Origin: a bacterium
GTDB lineage: Bacteria > Krumholzibacteriota > Krumholzibacteriia > JACNKJ01
Reading direction: 5' to 3'
NCBI GenBank assembly: GCA_024231955.1
Contig: JAAEPZ010000867.1
Span: forward strand, 1 to 51,424
DNA: 51,424 bases
Made by a program: the position numbers and the translations under genes. Below are positions 25,347-34,030 of the stretch, piece after piece. Under the pieces are notes generated by a model. The model ran no database searches. It had not been told where the DNA came from and saw nothing but the letters and a program-made list of their open reading frames with translations. How positions within the stretch are numbered: position 1 is the first letter of the stretch; every line of letters begins with the position of its first letter.

Positions 25347-28300
25347 GTGGTTTCCTCCGCACCGAGGCCGTACTGCGCCCGGAGGTTCATACCCAAGTTA
25401 TCACACGCCTCGAGGCAGGCGAACGGCTCGAAGTAGGGGTGGTCTTTGGGCAGCTCTTCGGCATGGCGGCAGAACTCCTGGTAGGGGGGGGAGTCCCATA
25501 CCTGCGCAAACGGTTGCGCCGCGACGTTGCCGAGGGGAACGCGCGAGCCTTTGCAGCAGGCGAGCACGTTGCCCCGGTAGTCGATGCGGCTGTAGAGGCG
25601 ACCGACGACACAGGGCAGATCGCGGACGATCGCCGCTTCGGTGGCTGCGACCGATTGCACAGCGCTTCGAACCCTCCGGAGGAAGGACCCCGCCCCGGTG
25701 AGCTCGAGCGTCGGAACCCGGAGCAAGCCCGTCCGGCCTTTGGGAAAACAGGCGTCTCGACGTGAACAGGCCGCACAGAGCTCCGGGTCCATGGAGAAGT
25801 GAAAGACCGGGGAACGCTGCGGCTCACCCGGATCGCTGGTATAACCCCGCGGGCATCGCAGCCGCTGCGGGCCGGCGAGGGAAAAGCCGGGCAGCCGGGC
25901 GATGCGCAAGAAGCGGCCGAACTCCCAGAGCTCCTGGCGAACGAGCGGCAGCGCATCCCGGCGCAGCGGGGGCTGACCGGACCAGCAATCGGAGTACTCG
26001 GGACGCGCCCTCAGGTTCGCGAATGCCCGCTCGAGCTCTCGAACCTCCTCGGCACCCAAACCCAGATCCTGGCCCCGGTGAGCGCTCAGGTCCATCAACT
26101 GAAACTCGATCTGGTCCGCGTCGACTGCGAGCGCGTGGTCGACCATGCTTTCGACGTTCGTCGCATTGAGTTGTGAAATCACATGATAGAGCTTGATCGC
26201 AGGTTTGCCGCCGGCATCACGCAACGCCGCCAGCGCCTTGAGATTTTCCGTCAATTGGGTGAAAAGTTCACTTTTCACGCCCGGATGAAGCCGCGCCCAG
26301 GTCTCCCGGTCACCGGCCCATACACTTACGGTCACGCGTTCGAGCCCGGCGTCGACCAACTCGCGGGAGCGGTGCGGGGTGAGAAGGCTGCCGTTGGTGA
26401 CCAGCGTCGTCGACATTCCCAGGTCGGAGGCGCAGGCGACGATTTCCACGGCGTCGCGGTTGATCAGCGGCTCGCCGCTGCCGGAGAGCTGGACGTGGGA
26501 GGTTCCGAGGGAGGCCAGCTCGGCGAGCAGCTCGAGCAGTCGCGGGGTCGGCAGGGAGCCGGCCGCCTGGAGCTCCCGATGCCGGTCGTCGGGGAGCAGC
26601 GGTGAATGGCACCAGCAGCCGACGCAGCGCAGGTTGCAGGCGGCGGCAAGCTCGACCTCGACCGTCTCCGGACCCCGGGGCCGCCGGCCGCTGATCCGGT
26701 CGTGCCGAATCGGACCAGATTCGACCTCCACGCCCGCGTCCGAGGCCCGGAGCTCGGGCACGGCGATCGACCGGCGCAGCGCCTCCCCGGCAAACTCGCC
26801 GGCTCCGAGCTCGGCCAGCGCTCGGGCCGCTTTGTCGTCGTCGAGGTTGTGCTCGCGTACGGGAATTGCCAGCTCCCGCGCGAGCTCGAGCAGGCGCAGC
26901 GCCCGCTCGCGGCGGAGCTCGGGCGTGTTCGAGCCGTCGGCGCCGTACCAGCTTCGGTGCCAGGCTCCTGCCGGGAGGACGATTCCGAACTCAGCCGGCC
27001 GGCGATGTAACGCGGTTCCCTCGATGACGTGAAGCGTGTTGACGGATTTGATCGAATCGATCCAATCGGCGTTGCGCCGGATAAACTCCAGGGTTTGAAC
27101 GAAGTCTTCCTCGGTCTCCCCCGGATGCCCCACGATCAGGAAGAGGGCGACGGCGATCCCGGCCTCATGGGTCCGCCTGATGACCGCCTCGGCCACGGAG
27201 GCGCTGAAAAGTCTCGACTTGCCCATCACCGCCAGCACGCGATCCGAGCCGCTCTCGATACCGTATTGAATCTCGATACATCCCGCCTTGCGCATGAGCT
27301 GCACGAGATCCGCCGTCATCACCCGCAGGGGAAGCGCCTGCCCACGCCAGTCGATCCCGATCCCTTTCCCGATCGCCAGCTCGCAGACGCGGCGAAGAAA
27401 GCGGACGTTTCCATTGAGCTCGGAGTCGCACACGGTGAAGCTCTTCACGCCACGATCGGCGTGCCAGCACAACTCGGCGACTACGTCCTGCGGCTCGCGG
27501 TGCCGGTAGGCGCCGGAAATTTCACATCCTTTGCAGAAGGTGCAGCGGCCGATGCAACCCCGGCTCCACTCGACGAGCACCGTCGAGCGTCCGTAGAGCT
27601 CGGGGGAGAACTTTGCGAAGCGCGGGTAGCGGATTCGCCGCAGATCTTCCCGCCACGGGCTGACGGGCATGCCGACGTCGGAGATCGGCACGAACCCCGG
27701 GGAGCCCTCCGGCGGCCGGCCCGCGGCGACTCTGTCGGCGATTTCGACGATCGGAGTCTCGCCCTCCCCGCTAACGAAGCCGACGACGTGGTCGCCGACC
27801 AACTCGGCGATCATTCGTCGCCGGTCGATCTCCAGGCAAGCCGGACCACCGAGCAGGATCGGCAACTCCGGGCGCCGGGAGCGGATCCTGCGGATGAGCG
27901 CCGCCGTACAAAGCTCTTTGGGGTCGACGACCGAGAGACCGACCAGCATCGGATGGCCTGAAACGATTTCATCGGCCAGGGCACCGAGGTGCGTGTCAAG
28001 CTCCCGCTCCACCCCGGCGAAGGCTTCCGGTACGCTCCAGAAGTTCTTGTTTTCGTAGTGCCAGAGGTGACGTAGCTGCGACTCGACGTGACGGAAGATC
28101 CCGGCATTCCCGTCGACGATTCGGCAGCTTCTTCCCGCCTCCGCCAGCGCCTCGGCGAGATAGCCCAGTCCCAGCGGAGGATTGGCGGTGCCCCAAGGCG
28201 GAGTGGTGGCGAGAACCACCTCGGCGCCGGCGCGGGCGAGGTCCCGGTAACGCCGGCGAATCGGCTCGCGGTGTCGGGCCACGTCGGCGACCTTTTCAAC

Positions 28301-30490
28301 TCCCGGTGCCTCGGCGCGGATCCCGAGCTCGCGGGCATGCTCCAGGAGCTCGCCAAGGTATTTGGCCCTCAGGCTGGCGTTGCTACCCCGGCGATCGATC
28401 CATTCATGGGCCTCGCCTCCGGAAGGCCAGGAGATCCCGAAGCGGTTCGGCGCACTCATCACCTCGGACCCGGGTTCCGGGACGAACCGTTGCAGGTAGA
28501 GCTGGTCGATGGCCGCAGCCTGCTCAGCGAGCCATGCCGCGGTGCGGGCGCGGTCGGCCGGGGTCTCACCGGGTGCCCCCGTCACCACGACGAGCTCGGT
28601 CGCGATCGCCTGCCGGTGGGCGGCGCGCAGGATCCCGGCCACCGCGGTGGGCTCGACGGAGATCGACGTCGCCCGGCGGAGCGCTTTCGAGCCGGAGACG
28701 AGCTCGGCCCGGATGCGCTCTACCCCGGCGCTCGCCAGCCGCCCGGCCAGCTCTTCGGAAACGGCCGTACGCCCGTCCAACGGCAAGGTCCAACGCAGCG
28801 CCGGGCCGCATCGCTCGCAGAGCTCGAGCCACCGGGTCAAGGCCGCTTCATCCCCGTGGTCGGGGGCGAAATCCAACACCTCGACGGTGCCAACGTCGGC
28901 GGTGCGCAGGGCCCGCACGATCTCCTCCCCCGCGACGGTCAGATCGCGAGGGCGGTAGGGCCCCTCGAAGGCCACGACCCCGGACCCCACCGGCCGATCG
29001 GGTTGCCCCAGCGCCGTCCTCACCAGCATCACCGGCGGGTCCTGCGAGGCATCGACGAAGGCACCGCCGGGCAGGAAATCCCAATCGGGAAGGACGGGTG
29101 GAAACAGCGTCGGGGCCCTTGCGCCGCCGTCGGCGGCCAGCCACGATTCCAGAGCCGAGATCCAGGGCCGGGCCGGCATTCCCTGCAGGATGAGTCCGGC
29201 ACCGAGGGCGTGCAGCCGCGAATGCCAGGCCGGATCTGCCGTCCCCCGGCCGAAAACCGCGAGCGGCAAGTGGGCGGCGAACCGTTCGAGCTCCTCGGTG
29301 AGGCGCGGAAGGGAAGTCGTGGTCCCGCCGTCGAGGTGGACGAGGAGACCGTCGCATTCGGCGAGCAGGGCCGCCGGCTGCGGTGCGGCCAGCCGGGCCG
29401 CGTCGATCGGGGCGACTTCAAGCTCTCCGGATTCTGCAAGCACGGCCGCGAGAAGCGCCTCCGTCCATCGCCGCCGATGCGCCCCGACTCCGCCCGGCCA
29501 GAGCTCCCGCGGGCGGATCAGGGCGAGCTTTCGCCGCGGCTTCGCCGCAGCCCGCTTCGCCGCGGGCAGGGAAACCTCTCGGGCTACGCGGTGATCGGGC
29601 ACCCGGGCCATTTCACAATGATGACAGATCAGCTCCTGGCCGGCACCTGCTCCGCAAAGCGCCCGGCGGAAGGCACGGTAGCCCTCTCCGGTCCAGACCT
29701 CCGCGATGCTTTCCCGGTTGAGATTCCCCAGTACGTGGCGGGCCTGGTAGTCGTGGCAACACGGAATGACCCGGCCGTCCCACAGCACGTGCAGCATGTT
29801 CTCGGTCCAGACGCTGTGACAACCACAGATCGCCGGATGGTGGACCGCGGGCAGCCAGTCGTCGATGACCACGTTCCCGGCGCGGGTCACCGGCCGCTCG
29901 TGGACGGCCAACCGCCGCACCCCGGCCGACTCGACGGCGGAGCTCAGCTCCGCGAGCTCGTCGTCGCCGAGCACAGGCCCGGCCCGGGTTACCGAGACCT
30001 TGATGAAATCGCTACCCCGGGCGGAGATCGCTTGGCGTATTGCCGCCAGAAGCCTTTCGCGAATGCCCTCCCAGTCCTTGCGGCCGGTCAAACGGGCCAC
30101 GGTTTCCGGCCACCAGGCGTTGATGCTCAGGTGGAGCTCATCCAACGGACCCGAAACCAGGCGCTCGGCCAGGCGACCATGCAACCGACTGCCGTTGGTG
30201 ACCAGGAAAAGCCGCGCCCGCGGAAGGTAGGATCGGGCGAGCTCGATCCTCTCCGGCAGATGAGGATCGAGCAGCGGCTCGCTCATCAGGTAGGGCATGA
30301 AGGCGGCAAGCGTCGGGATGGCGGTGCAGTCGTGAAGGATCTTCTCGAAAAGCTCCTCCGCCATGATCTTCACCCCGCCCGGAGCCCGCTTCGACAGGGG
30401 ACAGATGAGGCACCGGTAGTTGCAGCCGTGAACCGTCTGCACCATCACGCGCTTCAGCACAGGAGGCTCAGGCATTGCCGCTGCGCTCAT
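25343..30490 (-). CDS. Giant multi-radical-SAM protein (rSAM/SPASM, inactive B12-rSAM-like, B12-rSAM, rSAM/SPASM)
   Basis: One uninterrupted 1715-residue frame holds four radical-SAM-like units. Unit 1: 'HGCNYRCLIC' (Cys23, 27, 30) with a SPASM-type tail 'CGCHSVW', 'DGRVIPCCHDY', 'CHHCE' (222-292). Unit 2 (~320-745) has the outline of a B12-type radical SAM enzyme ('LPDWDFLPGG', 'GTVEVLDFAPD', 'AGVERIRAELVSGS', 'LVVVTGAPGETPADR') but where 'GC...C..C' should be it reads 'FEGPYRPRDLTVAG', so it lacks the cluster. Unit 3 (~758-1215) is a full B12-type enzyme with 'PPWGTANPPLGLGYLAEAL' and 'SRGCIGRCTFC' (Cys979, 983, 986). Unit 4 (~1275-1715) has 'AACNLRCVGCWCHSPLL' (Cys1285, 1289, 1292) and a SPASM tail 'GNVLACCKGSRVPLGN'. 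Start is ATG 30490 (ATG 30475 is possible), overlapping the upstream gene. Units 1 and 4 resemble SPASM enzymes that modify peptides or other ligands; the substrate is unknown. Confidence 0.85.
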   Translation of the reverse strand: MSAAAMPEPPVLKRVMVQTVHGCNYRCLICPLSKRAPGGVKIMAEELFEKILHDCTAIPTLAAFMPYLMSEPLLDPHLPERIELARSYLPRARLFLVTNGSRLHGRLAERLVSGPLDELHLSINAWWPETVARLTGRKDWEGIRERLLAAIRQAISARGSDFIKVSVTRAGPVLGDDELAELSSAVESAGVRRLAVHERPVTRAGNVVIDDWLPAVHHPAICGCHSVWTENMLHVLWDGRVIPCCHDYQARHVLGNLNRESIAEVWTGEGYRAFRRALCGAGAGQELICHHCEMARVPDHRVAREVSLPAAKRAAAKPRRKLALIRPRELWPGGVGAHRRRWTEALLAAVLAESGELEVAPIDAARLAAPQPAALLAECDGLLVHLDGGTTTSLPRLTEELERFAAHLPLAVFGRGTADPAWHSRLHALGAGLILQGMPARPWISALESWLAADGGARAPTLFPPVLPDWDFLPGGAFVDASQDPPVMLVRTALGQPDRPVGSGVVAFEGPYRPRDLTVAGEEIVRALRTADVGTVEVLDFAPDHGDEAALTRWLELCERCGPALRWTLPLDGRTAVSEELAGRLASAGVERIRAELVSGSKALRRATSISVEPTAVAGILRAAHRQAIATELVVVTGAPGETPADRARTAAWLAEQAAAIDQLYLQRFVPEPGSEVMSAPNRFGISWPSGGEAHEWIDRRGSNASLRAKYLGELLEHARELGIRAEAPGVEKVADVARHREPIRRRYRDLARAGAEVVLATTPPWGTANPPLGLGYLAEALAEAGRSCRIVDGNAGIFRHVESQLRHLWHYENKNFWSVPEAFAGVERELDTHLGALADEIVSGHPMLVGLSVVDPKELCTAALIRRIRSRRPELPILLGGPACLEIDRRRMIAELVGDHVVGFVSGEGETPIVEIADRVAAGRPPEGSPGFVPISDVGMPVSPWREDLRRIRYPRFAKFSPELYGRSTVLVEWSRGCIGRCTFCKGCEISGAYRHREPQDVVAELCWHADRGVKSFTVCDSELNGNVRFLRRVCELAIGKGIGIDWRGQALPLRVMTADLVQLMRKAGCIEIQYGIESGSDRVLAVMGKSRLFSASVAEAVIRRTHEAGIAVALFLIVGHPGETEEDFVQTLEFIRRNADWIDSIKSVNTLHVIEGTALHRRPAEFGIVLPAGAWHRSWYGADGSNTPELRRERALRLLELARELAIPVREHNLDDDKAARALAELGAGEFAGEALRRSIAVPELRASDAGVEVESGPIRHDRISGRRPRGPETVEVELAAACNLRCVGCWCHSPLLPDDRHRELQAAGSLPTPRLLELLAELASLGTSHVQLSGSGEPLINRDAVEIVACASDLGMSTTLVTNGSLLTPHRSRELVDAGLERVTVSVWAGDRETWARLHPGVKSELFTQLTENLKALAALRDAGGKPAIKLYHVISQLNATNVESMVDHALAVDADQIEFQLMDLSAHRGQDLGLGAEEVRELERAFANLRARPEYSDCWSGQPPLRRDALPLVRQELWEFGRFLRIARLPGFSLAGPQRLRCPRGYTSDPGEPQRSPVFHFSMDPELCAACSRRDACFPKGRTGLLRVPTLELTGAGSFLRRVRSAVQSVAATEAAIVRDLPCVVGRLYSRIDYRGNVLACCKGSRVPLGNVAAQPFAQVWDSPPYQEFCRHAEELPKDHPYFEPFACLEACDNLGMNLRAQYGLGAEETT

Positions 30491-31577
30491 CGAGTATTCG
30501 TTGCCATTCGCGATTGTGCATCAGGTTGTCGCAGCTCTTGATGCAGCCGATGCCGCGGAAGTACGGGTGGGTCAGCCGGGAGTCGTCGGCATGGCGGCGG
30601 AACTCCGTGTAGGGGGACGCTCTCCAGATCTCGCCGAATGGCGCATCGTGGAGGTTGCCCATCGGCAGGTTGACCGCCCGGCAGCACGGTACCACTGCAC
30701 CGTCGGCCATGACCCGGACGAAATGCCACCCAACGAGGCAGGGGACCTCTTCCACTGCCCGGAGGTCGTAGTTCCCATGTTGGGGATCGTTTTCCTCAAG
30801 GCGCCGCAGGAATCCCTGCTCGTTGTCGAGCGCAATCCGGGGGCGGTACCGCGGGAAGAGCTCACGGGCCCGGGACAGGACCTCGGCGGCAGCCGCGGCG
30901 TCGAGCAGCAACCCGTCGGTACGATCCGCCACGGGATCGACGAGGGTGAAGTAGACGCGGGCGGCTCCGAGCAGACACGCCAGCTCGAGCATCGCTTCGA
31001 GCTCGTGGTGGTTCACGGCCGAGATGACGTTGGCGATCACCACTTCGGGACGCTGGTGACCGGCCAGGCGCGCCTCCCGCACCGCGTCGAGGGCGGCGAC
31101 GATTCGCTTGAAGGTATTTTGCGTCTTGTTCGGATGGAGCCGGGCATAGCTCTGGGGCGTTGCACTCCAGAGGCTGACCGTCAACTCCTCGACCGCCTCC
31201 AGGGTGGCGGGCGCAAGCTGCCGCAGGTACGTCCCATTGGTGGTGACCGCGCAGCGGATCCCCGCTTGCGCCGTCAGCCCGACCAGTTCCTCGAAGTCGG
31301 GGTGAAGCATCGGTTCCCCGCCGCCGGAGAAGCGCAGGATTTCACATCCCATGCGTCCCAGCTCGGCGATGAGCCGCTTCACCACCACCCCGGGCAATTC
31401 CTGGCCGTACCAGTCGCGGCTGGGGGCCTTGTCGCGCAACAGCGGTGAACGGGTCCAGCAGGCGAGGCAGTTGTTGTTGCAGCGGTTGGTGAGATCGACG
31501 ACTGCCTGCTGCGGCCCGGTTTGCGGGGAGGGCTCCCGCCCGGCCATCTCCTCCAGCCGCCGCTCGCCCAGGCTCAT
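30468..31577 (-). CDS. Radical SAM/SPASM protein
   Basis: This 369-residue stand-alone enzyme has 'LTNRCNNNCLACWTRSPLL' with cluster cysteines Cys33, Cys37 and Cys40, then 'EILRFSGGGEPMLHPDFEEL' and 'CAVTTNGTYLRQL' as in MoaA/PqqE-like radical SAM proteins. The SPASM-type auxiliary region is 'VPCLVGWHFVRVMADGAVV', 'PCCRAVNLPMGNL' and 'IGCIKSCDNLMHN'. It is clearly paralogous to the C-terminal halves of the two flanking fusion proteins, sharing CxxxCxxCW..SP.L and the end motif '[KE].CD..'. It overlaps the GT4-rSAM gene by four bases and the giant gene by about 23 bases, so all three are expected to be made together. The family acts on peptides, cofactors or sugars; nothing nearby identifies the substrate. 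Confidence 0.85.
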   Translation of the reverse strand: MSLGERRLEEMAGREPSPQTGPQQAVVDLTNRCNNNCLACWTRSPLLRDKAPSRDWYGQELPGVVVKRLIAELGRMGCEILRFSGGGEPMLHPDFEELVGLTAQAGIRCAVTTNGTYLRQLAPATLEAVEELTVSLWSATPQSYARLHPNKTQNTFKRIVAALDAVREARLAGHQRPEVVIANVISAVNHHELEAMLELACLLGAARVYFTLVDPVADRTDGLLLDAAAAAEVLSRARELFPRYRPRIALDNEQGFLRRLEENDPQHGNYDLRAVEEVPCLVGWHFVRVMADGAVVPCCRAVNLPMGNLHDAPFGEIWRASPYTEFRRHADDSRLTHPYFRGIGCIKSCDNLMHNREWQRILDERSGNA

Positions 31578-34021
31578 TGCGCCGTCTCCCCGGCAAGGTG
31601 GTGCGCGGCCCGTTTCAGGATGCGCCGCCGCAGCGGACCCAGGGCCTGAAGTCTGCCGTAGGTGTGGAGGTTGCGGCCGATGTCGTCACAGGACTTCACG
31701 CACCCGCAAGCGACGCTGGGATCATTGCCGATCTGGCGAAAAAACGGATCATCCTTGCGCAGCACGTTGGTGTGCCGGCGGAAGGAGCGCTGCAGATGTC
31801 CGTTCCAGATCTCGGTAAACGACTGGTTGAGGATGTTGCCCACCGGGATCTTGTGTGCCTTGAGGCACGCGTTGACGTTTCCGTCAGGGAGAATACGGGA
31901 AAACGACCAACCGATGGTACAGGGGACGGAGTGAATGATGTCGCTGTCATGGTAGCCCTGCGAGGAGTCCACGTTGCGCAGCCGGCGCTCAAAGAGCTCC
32001 GCATTGAAGAGCTCGGGGCCGTCACCGGCAAGCTCTCTGACCTGCTCGAACAAGCGCAGCGCTTCGCGGCGCTCGGTCTCGTCAAGCAGCAGGCATTCCG
32101 TGGCTTCCGGCATGGTGTCGACGAGCGTGAGCTCGAGCGACTCGCAGCCGGTCTCACGAGCAAATCGTACCATCTCGGGAAGCTCCGAGTAATTCAGGCA
32201 CGAGATGACCTGGTAGACTTTGACGAAAGGCTTTTTCTCCTTGACGGAGTTGAGATGCCGGAGGCAATCGCGAATCTCCTCGAAGGTCTCTTCCGTCTTG
32301 TTGGGGTGAACCAGCGCGTAGACCGGGGCGGTTGCGGCCCAGATGCTGACCGTCAGATGATCGACGCCGAGCTCCGCCATCTCCCGGGCGCGCTCGCGAT
32401 CCACCAACGTAAAGCTGGTATTGATGTAAAGGGTAAAGCCGTGCCCCTTGGCCAGACGGATGATCTCCATGATCTGTGGGTGCATGAACGGCTCACCGCC
32501 ACCCGCGATGTAGATCTCGCGCGTTCCGAGGCGGTGGAGCTCGTCGAGAAGCTGTTCGATCGCCGGCAGGGGAAGATGCTGGCGCTTGACCTCGGGACTC
32601 ATCCGGCGATCGCCCAACATCGGCGAGTTGCACCAGCACGCGATGCAGTCGTTGATGCAGTTGTTGGTGACGTCGAGCTGGACCAGTGCCGGGCCCCGGA
32701 AGGCTCGATCGCCGTTGAGGACGGCGGCGAGATCGAGGTTTCTTTCGGCGAACCTGCGGATCCGGCCCGGCCACCAGGCAGGGAGCCCGCGGGCGGGGCC
32801 GCCGGGCGGGCGGGAGACTTGCTCGGGGAGGGGCAAGCGCGCTTTGAACGCCCGCCGCCGGCCGCCGGCGCGCAGCGCCACCGCCATCTCGTAGGCCGCC
32901 GCCAGGGAGCGGGCCGAGGCCGCCCAGTTGTAGGTCTCCTCGGCCCGCTGGCGGGCCGTGGTCTCCAGACGGCGGCGCAGCTCTGACGACTTGAGTACCC
33001 GGCATACGGCGTGGGCCAGAGCGTGGATGTCGCCCGCCCGGTAGAGCAGACCCGCTCCGTCGCGCAGCATCACCGCCACCTCGCCCATCTCGGTGGCCAC
33101 GATGGCTTTTCCCATCGCCAGGTACTCGACCACCTTCAACGGACTCTTGCACCGGGTCTGCGGATTGTCGTCGAAACAGGCCACCGCCACGTCCGCCGCC
33201 GCCATATAGGAAGGAACCTCCTCATGAGGCACCGGGCCGGTGTAGACCACGGCGTCGTTGATGGCCAGCCGTTCTCCAAGGGCATGGAGCTCACCGAAGC
33301 GGTCGCCCCCGCCGACGACCAGCAGTGTTGCCGCCGGGTGGCTGCGCCTGACGTGCAAGAACGCCTCCATCAAATGCTCGAGGTACTGCGCGCCGTGGAG
33401 CTGCCCCAGGTACAGGACGACGGGGCCGTCGAGATCATGGCGTTCGCGGATCGGCCGCCCATCGACCTGAGGATGGAAGCGGCTGGTGTCGGCTCCTACC
33501 GGCACTTTGACGATGAGCTCGGGGGGAAACCCCAGACCAATGCACAGCTCCCGCAATGCCTCACTGGCCACGGATAGGGTATCTACCAGAGACGGAAGGG
33601 CCCGCTCGATACGGTTCAGCTGCCGTCCGACGGTGCGATTCATGGGACGGTAGTTGTAGATCTCATACTCCCAATCGTCCCAGTCGTAATGGACCGGCAG
33701 GCCCAGCGCATAGGCTGCTTCGACGGCGGGCAGAGCAGCGTACGGCAGGCACTTTTGAAAATGGATCAGGTCGGCCCATGAAGCCAGCTCGCGTACCTGT
33801 TTTGTTTTTTTGAACAAAGTTCTGCTGTACCGTACCAGGGGGACGGTCACGACCTCCGTACCGGGCAGCTTTTCCACCGGTCCGGGATCGCCGAGGGCGT
33901 GGTAGACGACGGCCACTTCATGCCCCCGTTTGCACAGCTCCGTCGCCAGGTAAGTGATCCTCACCGTCCACGGCTCCAGGTCGGAGTGCAGGTCGTGAGG
34001 ATGGATCATGAGGATGCGCAC
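31574..34021 (-). CDS. Fusion: GT4 glycosyltransferase plus radical SAM/SPASM domain
   Basis: This 815-residue protein starts with a GT-B fold glycosyltransferase (~1-385): 'ILMIHPHDLHSDLEPWTVR', 'DLIHFQKCLPY', 'VVLYLGQLHGAQYLEHLMEA', 'TGPVPHEEVPSYMAAADV' and the donor-binding 'SPLKVVEYLAMGKAIVATEM' with its E-x7-E-like spacing. After a Pro/Arg-rich linker, a radical SAM domain begins at ~440 with 'VTNNCINDCIACWCNSPML' (Cys455, 459, 462), 'EIYIAGGGEPFMHPQIM' and 'LYINTSFTLVDRERA', then a SPASM-type region 'CTIGWSFSRILPDGNVNACL', 'IPVGNILNQ' and 'CGCVKSCDDIGRN'. The radical SAM half is a paralog of its downstream neighbour. The gene starts nine bases after the upstream GT4 gene. It joins sugar transfer and radical chemistry in the opposite order from the 22974-25346 protein. 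Confidence 0.85.
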   Translation of the reverse strand: MRILMIHPHDLHSDLEPWTVRITYLATELCKRGHEVAVVYHALGDPGPVEKLPGTEVVTVPLVRYSRTLFKKTKQVRELASWADLIHFQKCLPYAALPAVEAAYALGLPVHYDWDDWEYEIYNYRPMNRTVGRQLNRIERALPSLVDTLSVASEALRELCIGLGFPPELIVKVPVGADTSRFHPQVDGRPIRERHDLDGPVVLYLGQLHGAQYLEHLMEAFLHVRRSHPAATLLVVGGGDRFGELHALGERLAINDAVVYTGPVPHEEVPSYMAAADVAVACFDDNPQTRCKSPLKVVEYLAMGKAIVATEMGEVAVMLRDGAGLLYRAGDIHALAHAVCRVLKSSELRRRLETTARQRAEETYNWAASARSLAAAYEMAVALRAGGRRRAFKARLPLPEQVSRPPGGPARGLPAWWPGRIRRFAERNLDLAAVLNGDRAFRGPALVQLDVTNNCINDCIACWCNSPMLGDRRMSPEVKRQHLPLPAIEQLLDELHRLGTREIYIAGGGEPFMHPQIMEIIRLAKGHGFTLYINTSFTLVDRERAREMAELGVDHLTVSIWAATAPVYALVHPNKTEETFEEIRDCLRHLNSVKEKKPFVKVYQVISCLNYSELPEMVRFARETGCESLELTLVDTMPEATECLLLDETERREALRLFEQVRELAGDGPELFNAELFERRLRNVDSSQGYHDSDIIHSVPCTIGWSFSRILPDGNVNACLKAHKIPVGNILNQSFTEIWNGHLQRSFRRHTNVLRKDDPFFRQIGNDPSVACGCVKSCDDIGRNLHTYGRLQALGPLRRRILKRAAHHLAGETAQ

Positions 34022-34030
34022 GGCTCTCTC

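Noticed and set aside
28088..30541. A very long plus-strand open frame (about 800 codons) opposite the giant radical SAM gene
   Set aside because: It has no recognisable domain, is rich in Arg/Gly/Pro/His, and is explained by the strong GC bias of third codon positions in the minus-strand gene. The minus strand carries clear catalytic motifs over the same interval.
31577..32986. Long plus-strand open frame opposite the GT4-radical SAM fusion
   Set aside because: Same reasoning: a GC-rich shadow frame with no domain, lying opposite a gene with intact motifs.
30468..34021. Radical SAM/SPASM proteins as sulfatase-maturing enzymes (anSME) for the sulfatase-like lipoprotein
   Set aside because: The catalytic loop of the lipoprotein has Thr where anSME needs Cys or Ser, and the two loci are 24 kb apart on opposite strands.
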